A stretch of DNA of 5,787 nt. Origin: an uncultured Anaerolineaceae bacterium (GTDB taxonomy: Bacteria; Chloroflexota; Anaerolineae; Promineifilales; Promineifilaceae). Position 1 is the stretch's first letter, and each line of letters starts with the position of its first letter. A program made the translations under genes and the position numbers. The notes beneath the pieces were generated by a model. It was given only the letters and a program-made list of their open reading frames with translations. It ran no database searches and had not been told where the DNA came from. Below are positions 1 through 5,233 of the stretch, piece by piece. The DNA lies in NCBI GenBank assembly GCA_937967805.1, contig CALBTC010000335.1, forward strand, positions 1 through 5,787, read 5' to 3'.

Positions 1-2
1 TC

Positions 3-653
3 AGTGATGGCAATGTGGACATCCTGCGTGACAACGTGATATCCGCCGATCGCGGCGACGATGGCGGCCCTTCCCGCCCCAACCTGTACGTTCTTCCCGC
101 CAGTGATAAACTAAGTGAAGCGAAGGAAGATATTTTAACTGAGTTCGCTTTGCTGGCTGCCCGTTCGATGCGCAGCCGGCGCGGTGGGAATGAAGCGCAC
201 CTGGTGGATATTTTAGATGAGAAGCTGGGGCTGGCTAAACAGGCTTTCTCCTACATCATCGTGGATTGCCCGCCGACACTGGATTTGCTGCAGCAGGCTG
301 TGCATCAATATGCCGATTATGCCATCGTTCCGGTAAAGGTTGACTTTCATGGCGCCAGCGCCACCGGCCGGCATACGAGCAACATCTTGCAAGACCAGGC
401 GGAGGGCATCGACATCACCATCGCGGCCATTGTGCCCACCTTTGTCAATGCCCGGCACAACCTGACCAAGAGTATGATGCGCGAACTAACGCGCGTATAC
501 GGGAAGCAGGTTATCGCCATGCCTGTGCCCAACACAGTCAGGGTAGCGGAAGCTCCGGCCAGTGGTGGTCGCACTGTTTTGGAGTACATGCCGGACTCGC
601 CGGCAGCGATAGCGTATCAGGATTTGGTTGACCGCCTTTATGCCCAAGGATAA
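3..653 (+). CDS. parA: ParA/Soj-family partition ATPase, 5' partial
   Basis: This is the C-terminal 216 residues of a ParA/MinD-type P-loop ATPase. The frame is open to the left edge, so the true start and the deviant Walker A (KGGxGKT) lie outside the window; about 45-60 residues are missing if it has the usual ParA length. The visible part shows the ParA stretch NLYVLPAS (visible residues 27-34), a Walker B-like YIIVDCPPTLDLL with Asp about residue 88, the switch-like VPVKVDFHGASA segment near 109, and a typical C-terminus ending in DLVDRLYAQG. ParA proteins bind DNA non-specifically as ATP dimers and segregate replicons together with a centromere-binding partner. The next gene, 6 nt downstream, encodes a ribbon-helix-helix protein, which fits a partition cassette with a small non-ParB adaptor. 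A chromosomal orphan ParA is possible, but the phage-like neighbours favour a mobile replicon. The family call is secure; the role is inferred. Confidence 0.88.
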   Translation, partial: SDGNVDILRDNVISADRGDDGGPSRPNLYVLPASDKLSEAKEDILTEFALLAARSMRSRRGGNEAHLVDILDEKLGLAKQAFSYIIVDCPPTLDLLQQAVHQYADYAIVPVKVDFHGASATGRHTSNILQDQAEGIDITIAAIVPTFVNARHNLTKSMMRELTRVYGKQVIAMPVPNTVRVAEAPASGGRTVLEYMPDSPAAIAYQDLVDRLYAQG

Positions 654-659
654 TTGATC

Positions 660-1010
660 ATGTCATTTGACGATCCTTTTGCCAATGTAGAGCCACAAAA
701 GCCCAAAAAACCGGCCCGCAGTAGCCGCAAGAAAGATAAGTTCGATCAACCGCTGGATGTTTCGCGACGCGACGCTTACAAAGCGACCGGCACCGGCGGC
801 AGCGCCATGCACGGTGAATATTATCAGCTCACCACTCGCTTGCCGGTGGAGGTTGTCGAACAGGTGCGTGAGTGGGCGGCGGATCTGAAGATGACACAGC
901 AGGACTTACAGCGCTACTGCTTCTATCGCGGGCTGCAGGCGTTAGAGCAGGGGGAGCGACCTGAAGTTGAGGAAGTGGTCGTGCGCAAAAAACTGAAACC
1001 ACCGGAATAA
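660..1010 (+). CDS. Ribbon-helix-helix DNA-binding protein, probable ParA partner
   Basis: A 116-residue protein. ATG at 660 is preferred over the in-frame TTG at 654 because AAGGA (646-650) sits 9 nt before 660 but only 3 nt before 654. Residues 1-35 are basic and probably disordered (KPKKPARSSRKKDK). Residues 54-61 (YYQLTTRL) form a likely beta strand, followed by helices at about 62-76 and 79-97. That strand-helix-helix pattern is typical of MetJ/Arc/CopG-type DNA binders. The C-terminus is charged (EEVVVRKKLK). Small ribbon-helix-helix proteins with a flexible basic N-terminus, such as ParG and Omega, act as centromere binders and autorepressors and stimulate ParA ATPase through that tail. 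The position directly behind parA, probably in one transcript, supports the same role here. The fold is inferred from pattern only, and no specific family member is recognised. It could instead be a plain CopG-like repressor. Confidence 0.72.
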   Translation: MSFDDPFANVEPQKPKKPARSSRKKDKFDQPLDVSRRDAYKATGTGGSAMHGEYYQLTTRLPVEVVEQVREWAADLKMTQQDLQRYCFYRGLQALEQGERPEVEEVVVRKKLKPPE

Positions 1011-1017
1011 TTTGTGG

Positions 1018-1046
1018 TTGACAGGAATAACTTTCCAGAGAAATAA
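1018..1046 (+). promoter_or_regulatory. Possible promoter for the antirepressor gene
   Basis: A perfect -35 hexamer TTGACA (1018-1023) is followed after exactly 17 nt by AAATAA (1041-1046), a poor -10 match. The G8/C8 hairpin begins right after it, so the transcript would start in or next to the hairpin. The weak -10 keeps this tentative; the gene could instead be read through from parA. Confidence 0.3.
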
Positions 1047-1077
1047 GGGGGGGGTGCACGTTACGTGCACCCCCCCC
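1047..1077. repeat. Perfect 14-bp inverted repeat (G8/C8 hairpin)
   Basis: The left arm (1047-1060, eight G then TGCACG) is exactly complementary to the right arm (1064-1077, CGTGCA then eight C), separated by TTA. As RNA it would form an extremely stable 14-bp stem with a triloop. It lies between the ribbon-helix-helix gene and the antirepressor gene and ends 10 nt before the latter's ribosome binding site. No T-run follows on either strand, so it is not a standard intrinsic terminator. It could be an atypical terminator, a 5' mRNA stabiliser, or a protein-binding or partition site. Confidence 0.85.
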
Positions 1078-1101
1078 TCAAAGAAACGGGAGAAGTAGTC
1101 A

Positions 1102-1920
1102 ATGGCAGAAAAAGCACTGGTACCCACCATACAGAAAGAGGTCATTTTTTACGAAGATAGGTTAACGGCCGTACTCGTTGACGTAAATGGAGAGGAGCAT
1201 ATTTATGTGCCTCTCCGCCCAATATGCGACTATTTGGGCCTGCAATACACTGGCCAACGTGATCGAATCCGCCGCGATCCAGTGCTTTCCGAAAACATTC
1301 ACCGAGTAAAAATTTCCCGTGATGTCGCGGAAGGTAGCGACCAGGAAATGGTCTGTCTGGCACTGAAATTCCTGCCTGGCTGGCTGTTCGGTCTTTCTGT
1401 GAAGCGCATCAAAGAAGAGCTGCGCGAAAAGATTATTCGGTACCAGCGTGAGAGTTATGATGTTCTTTGGGATGCGTTTCAAGAAGGGCGGTTGACTACC
1501 GATGTCAGCTTTGATGACTTGCTCCAGCAGGCCAGCAGCGACGTGGTGGAAGCGTACCAGATTGCGCAGGCGATTATGAAGCTGGCCCGCAATCAAATCA
1601 TGCTGGATGCACGCCTGGACGATCATAGCCGTACACTGGAGGAGCATACGCGCCGCCTGGAGACAATTGAAGCCGATATGCACCAGGAAGACCGGTATAT
1701 CAGCGAAAGCCAGGCGACCCAAATCAGCCAGGCGGTCAAAGCCATTGCCATCGCCATGGGAAAGAAAACGGGTCGAAATGAATTTGGCGCTACCTGGGGC
1801 GAGTTCTATCGAAAGTTTGGCATCTCCAAATACCGGTATTTACCCATTTCCAAGTTTGATGAAGCCATGGCCTGGTTGAATGAGTTTTATCAAAGTTTAA
1901 CCGGTGAGACGCCATTCTAG
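1102..1920 (+). CDS. Phage-type antirepressor, P22_AR_N-like plus ORF6C-like domains
   Basis: A 272-residue protein starting at ATG 1102, with GGGAG (1088-1092) 9 nt upstream. Residues 12-130 match the P22 antirepressor N-terminal domain pattern: YVPLRPICDYLGLQ near 35-48, a QRDRIRRDP segment near 52-60, then LKFLPGWLFGL and LREKIIRYQRESYDVLW near 88-123. Residues 150-198 look like a helical, coiled-coil linker (heptad-like LEEHTRRLETIE). Residues 199-266 resemble the ORF6C domain found at the end of many phage antirepressors (ISESQATQISQAV, then FYRKFGISKYRYLP). Such proteins inactivate phage repressors or act as DNA-binding regulators in temperate phages and integrated elements. The gene is followed 33 nt later by the RQC-like gene and is probably cotranscribed with it. 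Both domain calls are confident. The target repressor is unknown; the HTH protein at 2434 is a candidate only because it is nearby. Confidence 0.87.
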   Translation: MAEKALVPTIQKEVIFYEDRLTAVLVDVNGEEHIYVPLRPICDYLGLQYTGQRDRIRRDPVLSENIHRVKISRDVAEGSDQEMVCLALKFLPGWLFGLSVKRIKEELREKIIRYQRESYDVLWDAFQEGRLTTDVSFDDLLQQASSDVVEAYQIAQAIMKLARNQIMLDARLDDHSRTLEEHTRRLETIEADMHQEDRYISESQATQISQAVKAIAIAMGKKTGRNEFGATWGEFYRKFGISKYRYLPISKFDEAMAWLNEFYQSLTGETPF

Positions 1921-1953
1921 GCGCATGTTGGACAGGGTAGGGGGCGTTTGCCT

Positions 1954-2214
1954 GTGATTCAGCTAACCCCTGTACAGCAAGCCATTCTCGATGTGGTGCG
2001 CAAGTATCCAGGCCGTTTCTCCCGCAGCGGCCTGGCGAAGATGCTGGTGGGGGCAAAGTCCTGGCAGGACACAAGCTTTCCGGAATACGGCCGTTTCTCG
2101 CAGCATCGCCGGAAGGATGTGGGCTACCAGGTGGAAGTTATGCTTCAGCAAGGGCAGCTTCAGTTGGATGGTCGAGATTGCCTGATTCCAGTCGTTTCCG
2201 CAGATGATGGGTAG
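1954..2214 (+). CDS. Small RQC-like winged-helix protein
   Basis: An 86-residue protein. GTG at 1954 is preferred because AGGGGG (1939-1944) lies 9 nt upstream; TTG at 1948 is an alternative in the same frame, using AGGG at 1934-1937. The sequence looks like an isolated winged-helix domain of the type found at the C-terminus of RecQ-like helicases (RQC). It shows LTPVQQAILDVVRKYPGRFS (residues 4-23), then SRSGLAKMLVGAKS (23-36), PEYGRF near 43-48, a helix SQHRRKDVGYQVEVMLQQGQL, and a closing beta-wing LQLDGRDCLIP. There is no helicase part, and the reading frame is closed by the preceding gene's stop 11 codons before the start, so it is not a truncated fusion in the same frame. NCBI uses names such as RQC-minor for comparable stand-alone domains; assignment to that family is my inference. 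The role is unknown, but DNA binding is likely. Confidence 0.65.
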   Translation: MIQLTPVQQAILDVVRKYPGRFSRSGLAKMLVGAKSWQDTSFPEYGRFSQHRRKDVGYQVEVMLQQGQLQLDGRDCLIPVVSADDG

Positions 2215-2260
2215 CATTTGCCCCGAAATCGCTTCGCATAGATGTTATTCCCTGATGAAA

Positions 2261-2289
2261 TTGACAATATGGTTACTTGTCGGTAACAT
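2261..2289 (+). promoter_or_regulatory. Sigma70-like promoter P1 with operator-like repeat
   Basis: A perfect TTGACA (2261-2266), a 17-nt spacer and TAACAT (2284-2289, 4 of 6 consensus) form a good promoter upstream of the HTH gene. An inverted repeat GTTAC (2272-2276) / GTAAC (2283-2287) occupies the spacer and overlaps the -10, the expected position for a repressor. Transcription would start near 2296 and give a leader of about 138 nt. Confidence 0.5.
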
Positions 2290-2338
2290 TTCACGCGCTC
2301 TTCTGACAGCCGTCTAGTACTTTAGTCCCCCCACAAAT

Positions 2339-2367
2339 TTGCATCCCCAAAGCCACAGCGATATACT
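2339..2367 (+). promoter_or_regulatory. Sigma70-like promoter P2 of the HTH operon
   Basis: TTGCAT (2339-2344), a 17-nt spacer and TATACT (2362-2367, 5 of 6 consensus) lie in an AT-rich dip just before the operon. The predicted start near 2374 falls inside the inverted repeat at 2371-2407, so a protein bound there would block transcription. The -35 is only half consensus, so an activator or P1 may also contribute. Confidence 0.5.
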
Positions 2368-2370
2368 ATA

Positions 2371-2407
2371 GGTTATGAAATTGGTTTATTTTGGTTTAAT
2401 CATAACC
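2371..2407. promoter_or_regulatory. Compound operator: 8-bp inverted repeat around two 10-bp tandem repeats
   Basis: The arms GGTTATGA (2371-2378) and TCATAACC (2400-2407) are exactly complementary. Between and partly overlapping them are two head-to-tail 10-mers, TTGGTTTATT (2381-2390) and TTGGTTTAAT (2391-2400), identical at 9 of 10 positions and offset by one helical turn. The element sits over the predicted P2 start and just before the HTH gene, the usual arrangement for autoregulation by the first gene product. The repeat structure is directly visible; the function is inferred. Confidence 0.6.
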
Positions 2408-2433
2408 TTTGGGCTATGAGTGGAGTAGTTTCG

Positions 2434-2847
2434 ATGACCACGTCTGAAGAAGCAGGCAAAGATTTCGCCCAACGGCTGGACTATTTGTTTAAGCGGTTCA
2501 CGCATCCTGACGGCCGCGAGTTCAGCTATGAGGAAGTGCAGAACGGCACGGACAAAGCGGTTACGGCCGCTTATATCTGGCGGCTGCGTACCGGCAAAGC
2601 CGCAAACCCCGGCTATTGGGTGATCAAAGCCCTGAGCGACTTTTTCGGCGTCGATCCCAACTACTTTTTCCAGGATGAAAAACAGGCCGTAGAGATGGCC
2701 GACAAACAAGCCCGAACCAACCTGGCAGATCGTTTGCAAAATGATTCCGTCAAAGACATCGCCTTACGCGCCAGTGAACTGGATGAAGCAGGGCGGCAGG
2801 CTATTTTGGGCATGATTGATTACATCCTGCACAAGAAAACAGAATAG
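2434..2847 (+). CDS. EspR-like helix-turn-helix transcriptional regulator
   Basis: A 137-residue protein from ATG 2434, chosen because GGAG (2422-2425) is 8 nt upstream; ATG 2416 in frame would add six residues but has no clear ribosome binding site. Residues 11-82 resemble the N-terminal XRE-type domain of mycobacterial EspR: FAQRLDYLF, an insertion, SYEEV, then AAYIWRLRTGKAANP (recognition-helix region, about 45-59), and ALSDFFGVDPNYFF. Residues 104-133 (DSVKDIALRASELDEAGRQ and following) also parallel EspR's C-terminal dimerisation helices. EspR-type proteins are nucleoid-associated regulators that bridge separated sites as dimers. Here it is the first gene of an operon with an ImmA/IrrE-type peptidase 16 nt downstream; in pairs such as ImmR/ImmA the peptidase cleaves the HTH repressor. 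Autoregulation through the element at 2371-2407 is likely. The family call is firm; the cleavage relation is inferred. Confidence 0.85.
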   Translation: MTTSEEAGKDFAQRLDYLFKRFTHPDGREFSYEEVQNGTDKAVTAAYIWRLRTGKAANPGYWVIKALSDFFGVDPNYFFQDEKQAVEMADKQARTNLADRLQNDSVKDIALRASELDEAGRQAILGMIDYILHKKTE

Positions 2848-2863
2848 AGGTATCGCTATCCCT

Positions 2864-3379
2864 ATGACCGTTGAAGCAAAAATGAAAGCCGTACTGGATG
2901 AACTGGACTTCGATTTTTCGCAGTTTACGATGGACAGCTTCGTGGACTGGATTGAGAGGAGCAGGGGGCGAAAGATTAGCTTTATCCACTGGGAAATGCC
3001 GCCAGGCATGTTTGGCGTTTGGATGTCAGATGCCGACGAGCCGATTGAGCATGTTTTTATTGACAACAGTGTTCCCCTCATGCACCAGGTTCATATTCAA
3101 CTGCATGAATTGAGCCACATTCTCTGTGCGCATCCCACCGCTCGCCTGTCCAGGCATGAGATGGGTGAGCTGCTGTTCAAAGCGGCCGAAGACCCTGGCG
3201 TGCTAAACGAAGTGCTGCTGCGAGCGCCGGCGAAGAAAGAGCTGGAAGAAGAGGCGGAAATCATGGCTGCGCTGATCCAGCATCAGGTGATCCGGCATGA
3301 ACGGCTGCAGCAGTTGGGCGTGGCCGCCTCGTCCAACGAAGGTGTTATTGATCACCTCCAGTCATTGGGATTGGTTTAA
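2864..3379 (+). CDS. ImmA/IrrE-type (DUF955) metallopeptidase
   Basis: A 171-residue protein from ATG 2864. AGAGG (2846-2850) lies 13 nt upstream, a rather long spacing, and a second ATG at 2882 has no ribosome binding site. The zinc motif HELSH is at residues 81-85 within HIQLHELSHILCAHP, and the third ligand is expected in the Glu cluster of ELEEEAEIMAALI (126-138), a close match to the ImmA/IrrE arrangement. The upstream FIDNSVPLMHQVHIQLHE also fits, with residues before the helix forming the family's usual strand. These proteases inactivate partner HTH repressors when triggered by DNA damage or cell signals. Residues 1-40 are acidic with no recognised domain. The reading frame ends 4 nt before the next gene. 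The HTH-peptidase order matches regulator pairs in integrative elements and in many actinobacterial operons. The substrate is most likely the HTH protein just upstream, which is inference. Confidence 0.88.
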   Translation: MTVEAKMKAVLDELDFDFSQFTMDSFVDWIERSRGRKISFIHWEMPPGMFGVWMSDADEPIEHVFIDNSVPLMHQVHIQLHELSHILCAHPTARLSRHEMGELLFKAAEDPGVLNEVLLRAPAKKELEEEAEIMAALIQHQVIRHERLQQLGVAASSNEGVIDHLQSLGLV

Positions 3380-3383
3380 GCGT

Positions 3384-4547
3384 ATGTGGGATAAAGTTGT
3401 TATTGCCACACTGGCCTGGTTTGTGACCATCTATAAGTTTGACGCGATGCGGCGCGATGGGCAGTGGCGCACTGGCTCGGTGACATTCTATTTCTGGGCG
3501 TTTTCCCTTTTCACATCAATTGGTCTGACCCTGATGATCTGGCCCGTCTATCTGGCCTTTGATCGTCTGGTGGGGCTGGCGAACCTGGGCTGGTTGGTGA
3601 TTTACGTGTCATTTGCGCTGGCGATTTATTTCATTTCCGCAGGCTGCTATATCGTGCTGGAGCAGCCCAAACCCCGGCTCATGTCGTGGAGTTTACTTCT
3701 GACCGTGGTCGTGCTGACTGTGGTCTATGCCGTCGGCATTGTCACGCTGCCTGAAAAGGCGGACCATACCGTGCCGGAAGTGTTAGCTGAAGTCATCTTC
3801 ATGCAAACCATTTACATCTACATAGCCGTTTTGTGCGCTATCCCCATGTTTACCTTCATCCGGCTGGCCCGGCACGAGCAGATTGTTTCAGCGCGACTGC
3901 GGTGGCTGGTGGGATTCTTTGCTTCCTTTTTCTCTTTCACCGTATTGCTTATCAAAATTGTCCTGACCGTGCTGGCTTTTCAGAACCCGGCCACGCCTGC
4001 ATTGACGATTCTGTATCCTTTGATCACGGTGGGGATTGTGGCTGTCAGCATCTTCATCACGCTTGCTTTCTTGCCCAACAAGCTCTACCAGGTAGCGGCA
4101 CGGCCGTTTGAGTTCCTCGACAAGCTGCTGGCTCTCTACGAGTTGAAATCGTTGCAGAACCGGCTGGATCCCCTCTGCCCGCCCGTTGTGACCGGGCGTC
4201 TCCGCCTAAAAGATGTGTTGGGCGACCTGGATTATCATCTCTACCGGGCACTGATTGCCATTTGGGATGCCAAGAAAACATTGTCCGGGTATGCCGGTCT
4301 TACCCATGACCTGACCCTGCTGCCGGTGACAGCCATTCACAGCCCCGGCAGAACCTTGCCCGAATGGGATGCGCAAAAATTGCAGCAGGCGCGGCTTTTA
4401 CACGACGCGCTGCAAACGGTGGATGACGAGCAGCCATTTACGGCGTTGGTGAAATCATACCAGCGTGTCAGCCGGACCGTGCGCCGGAAGATGGGGGTCA
4501 ATTTCTCTCTCGGAGGTACCGCTCTTGACGTCGCCTACCAAAACTGA
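3384..4547 (+). CDS. 7-TM protein with cytoplasmic domain, MAB_1171c/DUF6545-like
   Basis: A 387-residue integral membrane protein from ATG 3384, 4 nt after the peptidase stop. No good Shine-Dalgarno is visible, so translation is probably coupled. Hydrophobic segments are seen at about 4-17, 33-57, 66-92, 102-122, 136-159, 173-199 and 205-230, giving seven likely TM helices. The remaining 155 residues are soluble. They begin with ARPFEFLDKLLALYELKSL and contain DLDYHLYRALIAIWDAKKTL (281-300), which resembles the helix LYRRVIEIRDAI-type core of the DUF6545 domain in so-called MAB_1171c putative transporters. In Actinobacteria, proteins of this kind often sit beside an HTH regulator and an ImmA/IrrE-like protein, the same order as here. 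The transporter label is a database convention; a 7-TM bundle with a cytosolic helical domain could equally be a sensor. The topology is clear, the family likely, the function unknown. Confidence 0.72.
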   Translation: MWDKVVIATLAWFVTIYKFDAMRRDGQWRTGSVTFYFWAFSLFTSIGLTLMIWPVYLAFDRLVGLANLGWLVIYVSFALAIYFISAGCYIVLEQPKPRLMSWSLLLTVVVLTVVYAVGIVTLPEKADHTVPEVLAEVIFMQTIYIYIAVLCAIPMFTFIRLARHEQIVSARLRWLVGFFASFFSFTVLLIKIVLTVLAFQNPATPALTILYPLITVGIVAVSIFITLAFLPNKLYQVAARPFEFLDKLLALYELKSLQNRLDPLCPPVVTGRLRLKDVLGDLDYHLYRALIAIWDAKKTLSGYAGLTHDLTLLPVTAIHSPGRTLPEWDAQKLQQARLLHDALQTVDDEQPFTALVKSYQRVSRTVRRKMGVNFSLGGTALDVAYQN

Positions 4548-5133
4548 GGTCGGCCAGGACCGCTTGGCCCGGCTATTATCTAACGTTTTTCACCCCTTTC
4601 TGGTGTCCCTGATCACGCTGATTCTGGTTATTTACCTGGACGGTACGGCGTTTTTAGACGCCATCAAGTGGACGGTTATTGGCTTTGGCATCGTTATTTT
4701 GCCGTTGACTATCTACCTGATTATCAATGTCCGGCGCGGCCGTTACAGCGACTGGAGCATCTCGATCCGGGAGCAGCGCCACACTATCTATGTTCTGGCC
4801 GGCATTTGTTTCGTGATTTTAGTGCTTACCTTCATCTGGGCCGGCGCACCGTCAATTGCCCTGGCTTGCCTGTATGCGGCGCTGCCTACCGTGGCCATTG
4901 CGGCCGTCATCAACCGGCTGGTGACGAAGATAAGCCTTCATGCGGTGGCGATGGCCGGGTGCGCGGCGGCGCTGTACTGGGTATCGCCGTTGCTGGGTGT
5001 GCTGCTGGCGTTGGCGGGTATTGGCGTCAGCTGGGCGCGGATGCGCCTGAAACACCACACGCTGGCGCAAATCCTGTTAGGGTGGGGGGTAGCCGCTGGC
5101 AGTGTGTTTGTCGTCTTTGGACTGTATTTGTAA
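4525..5133 (+). CDS. PAP2-like membrane phosphatase, atypical motifs
   Basis: A 202-residue membrane protein. TTG at 4525 is chosen because a perfect GGAGGT (4512-4517) sits 7 nt before it. This makes the gene overlap the end of the previous one by 23 nt and implies translational coupling. Around five or six TM segments are visible: about 22-38, 46-68, 87-106, 109-130, 139-168 and 183-201. PAP2-like signatures are a DWSISIREQR loop (76-85) where motif 1 would be, SLH (137-139) in place of PSGH, and R172-x5-H178-x3-Q182, which keeps the Arg and His of motif 3 but has Gln for the usual Asp. The spacing from His139 to Arg172 fits the family. PAP2 enzymes dephosphorylate lipid phosphates or pyrophosphates such as undecaprenyl-PP and phosphatidate. 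The changed Asp may alter or reduce activity. The fold is fairly confident; substrate and activity are unknown. Confidence 0.72.
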   Translation: MTSPTKTEVGQDRLARLLSNVFHPFLVSLITLILVIYLDGTAFLDAIKWTVIGFGIVILPLTIYLIINVRRGRYSDWSISIREQRHTIYVLAGICFVILVLTFIWAGAPSIALACLYAALPTVAIAAVINRLVTKISLHAVAMAGCAAALYWVSPLLGVLLALAGIGVSWARMRLKHHTLAQILLGWGVAAGSVFVVFGLYL

Positions 5134-5138
5134 TGGCA

Positions 5139-5167
5139 AGGAAGGATAGCGCATGATGAGGCCATAA
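5139..5167 (+). other. Possible 4-codon leader ORF with strong ribosome binding site
   Basis: AGGAAGGA (5139-5146) is followed 6 nt later by ATG at 5153, reading Met-Met-Arg-Pro and stopping at TAA 5165-5167, directly ahead of a hairpin with alternative pairings. It could be a leader peptide, a remnant start of a lost gene, or chance. No conservation evidence is available. Confidence 0.25.
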
Positions 5168-5207
5168 AAGAAAAAGCCGTTGCCAGTATGGGGATACTTG
5201 CAGCGGC
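5167..5207 (-). terminator. Long hairpin; intrinsic-terminator shape on the minus strand
   Basis: GCCGTTGC (5176-5183) pairs with GCAGCGGC (5200-5207) with one G-U, and inside it AGTAT (5185-5189) pairs with ATACT (5194-5198), leaving a GGGG loop and one C/T mismatch. The stem is about 13 pairs. The + strand has an A-rich run (5167-5175) before the stem and no adjacent T-run after it, so a terminator works only for minus-strand transcription. No minus-strand gene is visible in the window that would need it. It may also mark the end of the four-gene operon in a less canonical way. Confidence 0.5.
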
Positions 5208-5213
5208 CTCTAA

Positions 5214-5232
5214 GCAACGTTTTTAGCGTTGC
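5214..5232 (+). repeat. Second hairpin, able to compete with the first
   Basis: GCAACG (5214-5219) and CGTTGC (5227-5232) form a 6-bp stem around a TTTTTAG loop. The same CGTTGC also occurs at 5178-5183 inside the left arm of the upstream hairpin, so GCAACG could pair with either copy, an attenuator-like switch. The pairing is visible; the function is not shown. Confidence 0.5.
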
Positions 5233-5233
5233 C

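Noticed and set aside
1162..1722. Long minus-strand open frame (186 codons) opposite the antirepressor gene
   Set aside because: The + strand protein has recognisable antirepressor domains and a good ribosome binding site; the minus-strand translation shows no family pattern and is a shadow.
3297..3383. Upstream extension of the 7-TM protein overlapping the peptidase gene
   Set aside because: The added residues are polar and unlike family N-termini. ATG 3384 lies just after the peptidase stop and directly precedes the first TM segment.
4668..5156. Open frame of 162 codons overlapping the PAP2-like gene
   Set aside because: Its composition is low-complexity and unlike a protein family, while the overlapping frame has clear TM segments and PAP2-like motifs.
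5176..5232. Integron attC-like or CRISPR-like repeat in the right intergenic region
   Set aside because: No core sites of the RYYYAAC/GTTRRRY form at the right places, no regularly spaced direct repeats, and no integrase or cas gene nearby.
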